A stretch of 64,000 bases of DNA from Nonomuraea sp. NBC_00507 (GTDB lineage Bacteria > Actinomycetota > Actinomycetes > Streptosporangiales > Streptosporangiaceae). Location of the stretch: the NCBI RefSeq assembly GCF_036013525.1, contig NZ_CP107853.1:2976001-3040000 (forward strand), read 5' to 3'. The first letter of the stretch is position 1. Each line of letters opens with the position of its first letter. Positions 1 through 7,714 of this stretch are shown here, piece by piece. The notes below the pieces were generated by a model, which did not search any database, was not told the origin of the DNA, and saw nothing but the letters and a program-made list of their open reading frames with translations. The translations under genes were made by a program, and so were the position numbers.

Positions 1-1
1 C

Positions 2-469
2 TTCCGACTCGCCGACGTCCTGCGCTGGCACGTACCGTTGCCGAGGTACGCGGCTCTGCGTTCCCATCCGGTCGGGCTCCGGGTCGGCGGACAGCACCTC
101 ATCAAAGCCGCCTGCCCGCCCAACTACCCCTCGATGGAGAAGGCCGTGGACTCCGTCGTGCAGGCGAAGTTCGGGCCTGACGGCATCTACACCGACGTGG
201 AGACCTTCGCCCGCATCTACAAGGGTGACTACGGTCGGCGCTATCTGGCCGAGGCGCACGAGTACGACCAGCGCGTGATCGACTGTGTGCGGGACGTGTG
301 TGTGTACATTCACTCGACGCACGGACGGTTCCCGGCACATGCCGAGGCCATTCACGTACCCGGCATATGGCTGCAGACGCACCATGTCGAGTCGGAGTAC
401 TACGAGCGGTTCTTCGCGAAGGGAACGACCGACGCGCACGCGCGGCATGACGCGCAGTGGCACGCGTAG
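2..469 (+). CDS. C-terminal part of an unidentified protein (cut by window edge)
   Basis: An open frame enters from the left edge and ends at TAG 467-469, giving 155 visible residues. The first possible internal start (TTG at 38) is not preferred because the frame is open to base 2. The product is rich in His, Tyr and acidic residues, with motifs such as HTHxRFPAHAEAIHVPG and QTHHVESEYY, and has no membrane segment. I do not recognise the family. It precedes two thiamine-diphosphate enzymes on the same strand with a 135-bp gap, so it may belong to the same pathway operon. The His-rich C-terminus could bind a metal, but that is speculation. Confidence 0.6.
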   Translation, partial: FRLADVLRWHVPLPRYAALRSHPVGLRVGGQHLIKAACPPNYPSMEKAVDSVVQAKFGPDGIYTDVETFARIYKGDYGRRYLAEAHEYDQRVIDCVRDVCVYIHSTHGRFPAHAEAIHVPGIWLQTHHVESEYYERFFAKGTTDAHARHDAQWHA

Positions 470-604
470 CCGTACCCGGCCTCCAAGGCCTCGGCGTCGG
501 GTCCGCGGGTGCCGCGAGCGTCCGCGAGAAGGAGGCGTCCCACGGCATGACACGCAGGCACGTCCATCACCTCCGGCTCTGCCCGGATGATCGAGGAGAG
601 GACC

Positions 605-2314
605 ATGCAGGTCTACGAAGCTCTCGTCAAAGGGCTCGAAAGCGCAGGAGTCGACACCGCGTTCGGCGGTAACGGCGAGAACATCGCCAGTTTGGCGCTG
701 GCGCTCAAGCACTCGCGGAAGATTCGGCCGATCATGACGCGGCACGAGCAGGCCGCGTCGTTCATGGCGTGCGGCTACGCGATGTACACGGACCGGCTGG
801 GTGTCTGCTTCGCGACCGTAGGCCCCGGAGCGTTCAACCTCTTCTCCGGCCTTGCGGTCGCCCTGTCGGACTCCTATCCGGTGCTGGCCATCACCGGCTA
901 TGTCTCACTCGATTGGCGCGGACGCGGCGCGGTGAACGACACATCCGGGTTCAACCGCACACCCGACTCGCAGGCGATGTTCGCCGCCACGACCAAGAAG
1001 TCATACCTGCTCACCGATGTCGCCGACACGTGCGACGTGCTCGAGGAGGCCGTGAACCTCGCGTTCGAAGGGCGGCCCGGCCCGGTGCACATCCATGTGC
1101 CACAGAACCTCACCGACCGCGGGGTGAGCGTGGACAACTACCACGACGTCACCATCGACGTGGAGCCGGTGCGGCCCGACCCACGGGAAGTCGAGGTGAT
1201 CGCGGACGTGCTGGCCGACGCACTGCGAAACGGGCGCCGGATCGTCGTCCTCGCCGGCTTCGGCGCGATCCGTAGTCACGCGGAAGCGGCCGTGCTGCGC
1301 TTCGTCGACCGATTCCAGGTCCCGCTGGTGACCACCCTGGACGGTAAAGGCGTCATAGCCGAAACTCACCCGCTGGCGCTTGGGGTGTCCTCGGAGAGCG
1401 GTCACGCGAGCGCCTGGAAGGCGTTCCGCGAGGCCGATGTGGTCGTGGCCGTCGGCAACTCCTTCAACCAGCATGCGACCTTCGGCCTGCGCAAGGACCT
1501 GTTCGACGGCAAGGTCCTCATCCAGGTCAACATCGCGGAGAGCGAGATCGGCAAGACCTATGTACCCGAGCACCGGCTCGTCTCCGACGCTCGCCTGGCG
1601 ATCGAGGCGATAACCGACGCCTTGGAGAAGCGGGTCGGCCCGGTCGAGCCCGCGCACGTCGTCGGCAAGGACTACGAGACGCGACACATCCTGCCTCTTC
1701 CCGGCGAGATCCATCCGGGGCAGCTTGCACAGACGATCGGCCGGATGCTGCCGGAGCGCGGCGTCCTCCTCGCCGACGCCGGCGCGCATCTGGCGTGGCT
1801 GGGCTACTACGTGGATCTCGAACGCGGCCAGAACTTCCGCAAGACCGGCACCTTCGGGCCGATGGCCGGGCACGTCAACGGCGCGATCGGGGTGAAGCTT
1901 GCCCAGCCTGACCGGACGGTGGTCGTCGGCTGCGGCGACGGCTGCTACTCGATGGCCGGATTCGAGCTCATGACCGCCGTGGAGAACGACGTGCCGGTGA
2001 TCTGGGTGATCTTCAACGACGACGAGTACAAGATCGTGAAGCTCTACCAGCTCGCGACCTACGGCGAAGCGGGCCTGGTCGACGTCAAGAACCCGGACTT
2101 CGCCGCCTACGCGCGTGCGTGCGGCGCGGACGGCTACCAGGTGCGGACGATCGAGGAATTCGAGGACGCGTTCCGCGCGGCATTGGGTTCAGGCCGGCCC
2201 ACGGTGATCGACGCCAAGATAACCCGGTGGGCCCTTCCGCACTACAGCACTTCCCCCCAGGGCGTGATCCACGGCATCTGGGAGACGCTCGAGGAGCGGC
2301 TCCGTCACGAGTGA
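605..2314 (+). CDS. Thiamine diphosphate-dependent enzyme, acetolactate synthase-like (copy 1)
   Basis: The 569-aa protein has the three-domain layout of the acetolactate synthase/benzoylformate decarboxylase superfamily. The cofactor-activating Glu lies in TRHEQAA (about residue 48). A ThDP/Mg motif, GDG followed 24 residues later by ND, lies at about 442-472. I chose ATG 605 over ATG 587 because GAGGAGAGG sits just upstream and because it makes the protein the same length as its neighbour. The substrate cannot be read from sequence. A regulatory small subunit typical of true acetolactate synthase is not seen nearby, so a catabolic 2-oxo acid or acyl-CoA lyase role is as likely as branched-chain amino acid synthesis. 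Confidence 0.85.
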   Translation: MQVYEALVKGLESAGVDTAFGGNGENIASLALALKHSRKIRPIMTRHEQAASFMACGYAMYTDRLGVCFATVGPGAFNLFSGLAVALSDSYPVLAITGYVSLDWRGRGAVNDTSGFNRTPDSQAMFAATTKKSYLLTDVADTCDVLEEAVNLAFEGRPGPVHIHVPQNLTDRGVSVDNYHDVTIDVEPVRPDPREVEVIADVLADALRNGRRIVVLAGFGAIRSHAEAAVLRFVDRFQVPLVTTLDGKGVIAETHPLALGVSSESGHASAWKAFREADVVVAVGNSFNQHATFGLRKDLFDGKVLIQVNIAESEIGKTYVPEHRLVSDARLAIEAITDALEKRVGPVEPAHVVGKDYETRHILPLPGEIHPGQLAQTIGRMLPERGVLLADAGAHLAWLGYYVDLERGQNFRKTGTFGPMAGHVNGAIGVKLAQPDRTVVVGCGDGCYSMAGFELMTAVENDVPVIWVIFNDDEYKIVKLYQLATYGEAGLVDVKNPDFAAYARACGADGYQVRTIEEFEDAFRAALGSGRPTVIDAKITRWALPHYSTSPQGVIHGIWETLEERLRHE

Positions 2315-2348
2315 CGAAGTCGGCGATTTCTTCACAGGGGGAGGAAAC

Positions 2349-4058
2349 ATGAAAGTATACGAGGCCATCGTCAAAGGGCTGGAAGACATCGGGGTGGAGG
2401 CGGCTTTCGGCGGTGCCGGGGAGAACGCCGCCAGCCTGATGCTGGCGCTGAAGCATTCGCGACAGATCCGGCCGATCATCACCCGGCACGAGCAGGCCGC
2501 GTCCTTCATGGCCTGCGGGTACGCGATGTACACGAACAAACTGGGCTTCTGCTTCGCCACCGCGGGTCCTGGGGCGTTCAACCTGTTCTCCGGGCTGGCC
2601 GTGGCGATGTCCGACTCCTACCCAGTCCTCGCCGTCTCGGGATACGCGTCCAGGAAATGGCAGGGGTGGGGTTCGCTCAACGAGACCTCAGGCCTGAACC
2701 GGACACCCGACTCGCAGGTCATGTTCGCGGCCACGACGAAGAAGTCCTTTCTGCTCACCGACGCGGCGGAGACGTGCGACGTGCTCGAGGAAGCGGTCAA
2801 CCTCGCGTTCGAGGGGCGGCCGGGACCGGTCCACATCCACGTTCCCGAGGACCTGACCGAGCGCGGCGTCGAGGTCAGGAATGTCCGACCCATCCGACTT
2901 GACGTCTCGCCGGTCCTGCCCGATCCGACACGCGTGGTGGAGATCGCTTCGGTGCTGGCGAACGCCATCGCGAAGGGGAAGCGCATCGTGACACTCGTGG
3001 GCTTCGGCGCCATCCGGAGCGGAGCGGGACCGGAGATCAAACGGTTGATCGAGCGGTTCCAATTCCCGCTGCTGACCACACTCGACGGCAAAGGCATCGT
3101 GTCCGAGGGACATCCGCTCTCGGTGGGCGTCTTCGCCGACAGCGGCCACACGAGTGCCTGGAAGGCATTCCGCGAGGCCGACGTCGTGCTGTGTATCGGA
3201 AACTCCCTCAACCAACACGCCACGTTCAACTACCGCGAAGACCTGTTCAACGGCAAGCTGCTCATTCATGTCAACATCTCCGAGACCGAGTTCCGCAAGG
3301 CCTACAAGCCCGACTACGCGCTCCTGTCCGACGCACGCCCGGCGGTGACGGCCCTCATCGACGAGCTGGAGAAGAAGGTCGGCGAGGTCCCGGCCGTCGA
3401 GGTCGCCGGCCGGGACTACGAGGCCCGGCACATCGTCCAGCTGACCCGGGAGATCCACCCGGGAAAGCTCGCGCAGACGATCGGCCGGCTGCTGCCGGAG
3501 GGCGGCGTCGTCCTCGCCGATGCCGGCGCGCATCTGGCGTGGCTGGGGTACTACGTGGAGTTGGCGGAAGGCCAGAACTTCCGCAAGGCCGGTTCGTTCG
3601 GACCGATGGCTGGACACGTCAACGGCGCCATCGGGTTGAAGGTCGCACAACCGTGGCGGACGGTCGTCGTCGGCTGCGGCGACGGATGCTACTCGCTGTC
3701 CGGCTTTGAGCTGATGACCGCCGTCGAGCACGACATCCCCATCATCTGGGTCATCTTCGACGACCGGGAATTCAAATTGATCAAGCTCTACCAGTTGGCG
3801 ACCTATGGGGAGACCGGGCTCGTCGAGTTCCAGAACCCGGACTTTGCCGCCTATGCGCGTGCGTGCGGCGCGGACGGCTATCGAGTGGAGACCCTCGAGG
3901 AGTTCGAAGACGCGTTCCGTAATGCTCTGGCCTCCGGTCGTCCCACGGTCATCGACGCCGTCATCACTCGGTGGGCCGTCCCTCACTACAGCCCCTCGCC
4001 CGACGGTGTGATCGCTGGTCTGGTCGAGACCATCGAGGCCCGCTTCCGCGGCCGATGA
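2349..4058 (+). CDS. Thiamine diphosphate-dependent enzyme, acetolactate synthase-like (copy 2)
   Basis: This is a tandem paralogue of the gene before it, also 569 aa and clearly similar along its whole length (MKVYEAIVKGLE against MQVYEALVKGLE). A strong GGGGGAGG site lies just before ATG 2349, and the spacer is only 34 bp, so the two are probably co-transcribed. The catalytic RHEQAA Glu is kept. At the end of the metal-binding motif copy 1 has FND where this copy has FDD, so the Asn position is replaced by Asp. The pair could form a heteromer or act on different substrates. The stop lies 15 bp from the stop of the convergent gene, with no obvious terminator between them. Confidence 0.85.
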   Translation: MKVYEAIVKGLEDIGVEAAFGGAGENAASLMLALKHSRQIRPIITRHEQAASFMACGYAMYTNKLGFCFATAGPGAFNLFSGLAVAMSDSYPVLAVSGYASRKWQGWGSLNETSGLNRTPDSQVMFAATTKKSFLLTDAAETCDVLEEAVNLAFEGRPGPVHIHVPEDLTERGVEVRNVRPIRLDVSPVLPDPTRVVEIASVLANAIAKGKRIVTLVGFGAIRSGAGPEIKRLIERFQFPLLTTLDGKGIVSEGHPLSVGVFADSGHTSAWKAFREADVVLCIGNSLNQHATFNYREDLFNGKLLIHVNISETEFRKAYKPDYALLSDARPAVTALIDELEKKVGEVPAVEVAGRDYEARHIVQLTREIHPGKLAQTIGRLLPEGGVVLADAGAHLAWLGYYVELAEGQNFRKAGSFGPMAGHVNGAIGLKVAQPWRTVVVGCGDGCYSLSGFELMTAVEHDIPIIWVIFDDREFKLIKLYQLATYGETGLVEFQNPDFAAYARACGADGYRVETLEEFEDAFRNALASGRPTVIDAVITRWAVPHYSPSPDGVIAGLVETIEARFRGR

Positions 4059-4073
4059 CCGGTCTGCCGGTCC

Positions 4074-5867
4074 TCACTCCTGCCGGGCTTCGCGACGTCG
4101 TACTCGGCTGGCACTGGCAGATGCCGCGCGGCGAGCCGCAGAAGGGGCAGACGGCCGCCGAGAGGCTGCGCCTGCGACCTCATCCGCAGATACGGTTCGC
4201 CGCTGACCGCTTTCACGCCCGGACGGTGTGGGGACCGTTTCCTGCTGCTCCCGCTCAGCCATCCTGGTCACGGTCAGTTGCACGCTGCCCTGGTTGTTCG
4301 CATAGAAGCCCCAGGCGTCATTGGCGAAGGCGTAGAGGTATCCGCCCTGGGTCACCCAGCAGGACGTGCCGGTGCCGATGGCGATGCGCTCATGGTCCTT
4401 GTACTCGTTATCGAGCGATACCGCGTCGTTGGCCACGACGCCGACAAGAGACATCCAGGGCAGATCGGCTTCTCTGGGCGCACCGATGAGGTCCGCGACC
4501 TTGTTCCGCGTCACGAACCGGAACAGCTTCTCGCCCTGGCCCAGCAGCGTGCCCAGCAGGCGATATCCCTCGGTCAGGGGATTGAAGCGGCGCACACCGG
4601 TGGTGCCGTCGGGACCCGATACGATCGTGAGGTCCCGCCACGTACCCTCTGCGGTGAAGCTGTAGTAGCCGGGCTCGAGGTAGAGCCCCGTCTCGTTCCA
4701 CGGGTTGTGGGCGTACACCTCGATCCCCGTCTTCGTCTGCCCCGGTGCGAGCACCTCGGTGGGCCGGTACAGCCCGCTGGTGACGAGTGGGCTCTCGTAT
4801 CGGTCATATACCGACTGGTGGAGGCGGCGGGGGTCTCGTGCGTCCGGGGCGATCCGGGGCACGGCGCGCGGCCGCGGCTGCTGGAATATCTCGAGCCAGG
4901 GCTTGAGCATTGGGTCGATCAAGGGTTCGAGCACGCCGACCACGCCCCGGTCGTCGTCGTGGATGACGTCGAGCGGATTGGGCGTGATCTGGTCCTCCAC
5001 GGTCTTGTGGAAGCCGAGACCGATTGTCGTGCCCGCTTCGTCGATCATCCACTGCAACGCGCAGTCGCTCAGGCCTCGCTGAAGATGGCCGCCGCCAACG
5101 TCCTTGTGGCTGCCGGGGAACCACACCTGCTTGACCTGATCCTCCGCGTAGGTCCCGGACCACAGTGTGGGCGTGTACGGCCTGCGGCGTTCGTCCATGG
5201 CTATGGCGTGGCGACCGTACTTGATGTACGGGTTGAGCCGCAGATCGTGGAAGTCGTGGAGGCGGGCCGGATCTAGGAGATTCAGCCAGCCCATGTAGTT
5301 CGGGACGCCGAGCGCACCGACGGTGTCCCATACGCCGATGAAGTCGACCGGGATCCGCTCACAATCATCCGAATCCCATAGGAAACCCAGACCGTCCCGC
5401 CATCCTCGGCACTCGGCACGTTCACGTGATCCATGAGGCTCGCGACAGACGGGATTTTGCCGTGTTCGTCGGTAGCCCTGGTTGTACAGGTCTTTGATGT
5501 GGGACCAGACCGTTGCCTTGTCCATCTTGCTAGTGTCGATCAGCCCGCACGCCGAGATCATCCCAGCGAGGCTGCGCGCGGTGTAGGCGCCGCGGCTGAA
5601 GCCAAACAGGGCGATCCGGTCCCCCGGCTCATATCGCGTGGTGAGCCAGAGGTAGGCGTCCATCACGTTACGAGACAGGCCCAGCCCGAAAGCGCCACCC
5701 AGGAGCCTGGTCCGCACGGCGCCCACGCCAGGCTGGTAGTAACGCCATTGGCAGTTGCCGAAGTTGTCCTTCGACGCGAGCGCGTTGTACAGCCGGCACA
5801 CGTTGGTGACCGACTCGTTCTCCGGAGTGTTCCAGGTTCCGTCGCAGCACACGATGAGACGATTCAT
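4074..5867 (-). CDS. DUF2235 alpha/beta hydrolase with C-terminal PA-IL-like (LecA) domain
   Basis: The 597-aa product begins MNRLIVCCDGTWNTPE, the hallmark start of DUF2235, the catalytic fold of Tle1-type phospholipase effectors. The nucleophile elbow GFSRG is near residue 90, followed by DFIGVWDTVGALG and FPGSHKDVGGGH, which carry the usual acid and His. From about residue 372 to 533 there is a sugar-binding PA-IL/LecA-like sandwich (TGIEV, then GYYSFTAEGTW, then FANDAWGFYANNQGSVQLTV), followed by a basic low-complexity tail. I chose ATG 5867 because AGGGGGGATC precedes it; an in-frame GTG at 5891 is possible. No signal peptide is seen. It is divergent from the YcaO cluster. Confidence 0.85.
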   Translation of the reverse strand: MNRLIVCCDGTWNTPENESVTNVCRLYNALASKDNFGNCQWRYYQPGVGAVRTRLLGGAFGLGLSRNVMDAYLWLTTRYEPGDRIALFGFSRGAYTARSLAGMISACGLIDTSKMDKATVWSHIKDLYNQGYRRTRQNPVCREPHGSRERAECRGWRDGLGFLWDSDDCERIPVDFIGVWDTVGALGVPNYMGWLNLLDPARLHDFHDLRLNPYIKYGRHAIAMDERRRPYTPTLWSGTYAEDQVKQVWFPGSHKDVGGGHLQRGLSDCALQWMIDEAGTTIGLGFHKTVEDQITPNPLDVIHDDDRGVVGVLEPLIDPMLKPWLEIFQQPRPRAVPRIAPDARDPRRLHQSVYDRYESPLVTSGLYRPTEVLAPGQTKTGIEVYAHNPWNETGLYLEPGYYSFTAEGTWRDLTIVSGPDGTTGVRRFNPLTEGYRLLGTLLGQGEKLFRFVTRNKVADLIGAPREADLPWMSLVGVVANDAVSLDNEYKDHERIAIGTGTSCWVTQGGYLYAFANDAWGFYANNQGSVQLTVTRMAEREQQETVPTPSGRESGQRRTVSADEVAGAASRRPSAPSAARRAASASASRVRRREARQE

Positions 5868-6107
5868 GATCCCCCCTACGATCCCGCCCACCCCCTCCTG
5901 GAGGGCGCGGCCTGGTGGTGCCCGAGCCCTCCCCAGGGCAAAACTCCGAAACGGTCAATATTGGCGTTTTTTCCGATCGCGAAGGACGCGCCTCCCTGTC
6001 AAACACTTTAATATGCAAAATATATGCTCAAATAGTAGCCGGCCCGCTTTATATAAGTTTGCCGTGATGGCGCTATGATGGGGATGAGAATGACGGGGAG
6101 ATTTGTC
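5868..6107. promoter_or_regulatory. AT-rich divergent promoter region between DUF2235 and the YcaO cluster
   Basis: These 240 bases are markedly AT-richer than their surroundings (for example 6008-6056) and separate two divergent genes. ATATGCAAAATATATGC at 6011-6027 contains two ATATGC boxes. The same hexamer recurs around the inverted repeat in front of the NACHT gene at 7698-7714. A TATGAT -10-like hexamer lies at 6074-6080. Promoter and operator functions are inferred; no transcription start can be fixed from sequence. Confidence 0.45.
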
Positions 6108-6239
6108 ATGGGCAATATCGTGGATTACATTACGCCGCCGCCCGAGTTGCTGGAAAGGAGAGCTCAGCACCTGACGCCAGCCGAGCTGGACCGGCTGCAC
6201 GAATTGCTCTCTGCGCTGATCGAGGATGGCGAGCGGTAA
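6108..6239 (+). CDS. 43-aa peptide, possible RiPP precursor or YcaO partner
   Basis: This is a short frame starting at ATG 6108 after GGGGAG with 7-nt spacing. It begins MGNIVDYITPPPELL and ends in a predicted amphipathic acidic helix (LTPAELDRLHELLSAL, IEDGER). It overlaps the YcaO gene by 14 nt, so translation is probably coupled. There is no Cys; Thr9, Thr23 and Ser35 are the only hydroxyl side chains besides Tyr. The layout (Met-Gly, a short hydrophobic N-terminus, then a helical acidic tail) resembles bottromycin precursors, which carry an N-terminal core and a C-terminal follower. Further in-frame ATGs at 6075, 6078, 6084 and 6090 are alternative starts. It could instead be a small structural partner. 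Confidence 0.6.
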   Translation: MGNIVDYITPPPELLERRAQHLTPAELDRLHELLSALIEDGER

Positions 6240-7644
6240 GCCGCATAGGGATCCGGGAATGCTCCCACGGCAGGAGCGCCCGCGTTCTCACCCTCGCCTG
6301 GAAGCGCCACACGACGCGGAAGACGCCGACCGCGTGTTCTGTGGAGTGGAGCGGGCGGTTCCGTTGGGTGAGGCCAGGAGACGGGCGGCAGTGGCTCTGG
6401 CTGCCCTAGGCGTGCGGGGAGAGTTCGTGGACGCGGGCAAAGGCCGGGATCCGACCGCTTGGTGGTGTGAGCTGCTCGGCGAGGGGAGCGTTTCGCCGCT
6501 CGCGTGCGGTATGGGAAAGGGGCGCCCGGAGGAGGCCCGTGTGGGCGCGCTGTTCGAGGCGCTCGAACACTACCTCACCGGTCCGGCCGGGTTCGACCCC
6601 GCCACTGTGGAGCCGGCCGCGCCCGCCGGTGTCGCGGCAGGAGTCCTGCGTGAGGACGCCTGCGCGCCGTTGCTGGGCTCGATGCCCGGACGGCGGATGG
6701 CGTGCCTGCGCTACCGTGCTCTTGGCGAGGGCCAGGAGACACTGGTGCCGCTGTTCCTGTCCGCCCCCTGGTACGTCGAGACCGGCGCCGCACGCCTGCG
6801 CGAACTGGCCAGGGATGACTGCGACTACGTCCACCTGATGCGCTACAGCTGTAACAGCGGCTCGGCCGTCGGCGTCACCGCTGCCGAAGCACTGCTGCAC
6901 GCGCTTAATGAGGTGATCGAGCGTGACGCCCTGTCCCTGCTCCTCGTACGGGCCTTTCTTGGGCGGGGCAGCTTCCAGCCGAGGCAGATTGACCCGGACA
7001 CGCTGCTGCCTGGCCTCGCGCGGGCGTACGCGACTGCAGGAGAGCTGACCGGATCATCGGTGTACCTGCTCGATATCACGAGTGACGTCGGGGTGCCGAC
7101 CATGCTGGCGTACACGGCCCCTACCTCCCGCCATCCGCACCGGCGCGGCGCCGGAACCTCGCTGAGCCCCGCCTACGCCGCCTGGCGCGCCCTCACCGAG
7201 CTCATCCAAACCACCCTGGGCGAGAACCTGTCGCGCTCTGGAGCGCTGGCGCGCGATGATCTGTCCGGGCTGGCGGCGCACCCAGCGCTGTACGCATGCG
7301 GGCGGTTCGACCTCACCGGCCCGCTGCGCAAGGCGCGTGTGGTTCCCTTCCCTCAGGCCACCGAGGTGGCCGGGGCTCCGGGCGGTCAACTGCGGACAGT
7401 GGTCACAAAGCTGGCCGCGCAGGGCCACCAGCCCTTCTGCCGCACGGTACGCGCCCTCCCCGGTGGGGTCATCGCCGTGCACGTGATGGTGCCGGCCTTC
7501 GAGCGGTTCATGCTCGTCACGGATGGCAACCTGGTCATCCCCGGTCGCAGGGGGCAGGCCGTAGCGACCGGTCGAGCGGACGCATTCTTCCCGCCGGGAA
7601 GAGTTTCCGAGCCGATGCCAGCTGATTGGCGGGCGCATCAATGA
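6226..7644 (+). CDS. YcaO-domain protein (ATP-dependent peptide backbone modification)
   Basis: The 472-aa product carries the YcaO signatures: CGMGKGRPEEARVGALFEALEHY at about 94-116, and SCNSGSAVGVTAAEALLHAL followed by NEVIERD at about 207-234. These correspond to the ATP/Mg-binding strands and helices of the family. YcaO enzymes activate peptide backbone amides by phosphorylation to form azolines, thioamides or macroamidines. No E1-like/ocin partner and no TfuA gene is nearby, so it would be a stand-alone YcaO. ATG 6226 lies inside the preceding peptide gene with GAGG directly before it, so a later start is possible. A Pro-rich C-terminus of the azoline-forming type is not obvious. Confidence 0.85.
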   Translation: MASGKPHRDPGMLPRQERPRSHPRLEAPHDAEDADRVFCGVERAVPLGEARRRAAVALAALGVRGEFVDAGKGRDPTAWWCELLGEGSVSPLACGMGKGRPEEARVGALFEALEHYLTGPAGFDPATVEPAAPAGVAAGVLREDACAPLLGSMPGRRMACLRYRALGEGQETLVPLFLSAPWYVETGAARLRELARDDCDYVHLMRYSCNSGSAVGVTAAEALLHALNEVIERDALSLLLVRAFLGRGSFQPRQIDPDTLLPGLARAYATAGELTGSSVYLLDITSDVGVPTMLAYTAPTSRHPHRRGAGTSLSPAYAAWRALTELIQTTLGENLSRSGALARDDLSGLAAHPALYACGRFDLTGPLRKARVVPFPQATEVAGAPGGQLRTVVTKLAAQGHQPFCRTVRALPGGVIAVHVMVPAFERFMLVTDGNLVIPGRRGQAVATGRADAFFPPGRVSEPMPADWRAHQ

Positions 7645-7697
7645 GGTGGTGGATTTTTCCGGTTTACCGACCTTGCGATGAAGTTGTCATACTTATT

Positions 7698-7714
7698 CTC
7701 ATATGCAATATGAG
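7698..7714. promoter_or_regulatory. Perfect 7-bp inverted repeat before the NACHT gene
   Basis: CTCATAT-GCA-ATATGAG is a perfect inverted repeat overlapping the first start candidate of the NACHT gene (ATG 7703). It suits a dimeric repressor or an RNA hairpin over the start codon. ATATGC boxes also occur at 6011-6027, upstream of the peptide/YcaO pair. Confidence 0.45.

Noticed and set aside
1001..1873. Long minus-strand frame opposite the first ThDP gene
   Set aside because: It mirrors the codon pattern of the plus-strand gene, has no ribosome site and no recognisable domain.
4278..5276. 332-aa plus-strand frame inside the DUF2235 gene
   Set aside because: It is antisense to a well-supported gene and its composition is that of a GC-rich shadow frame.
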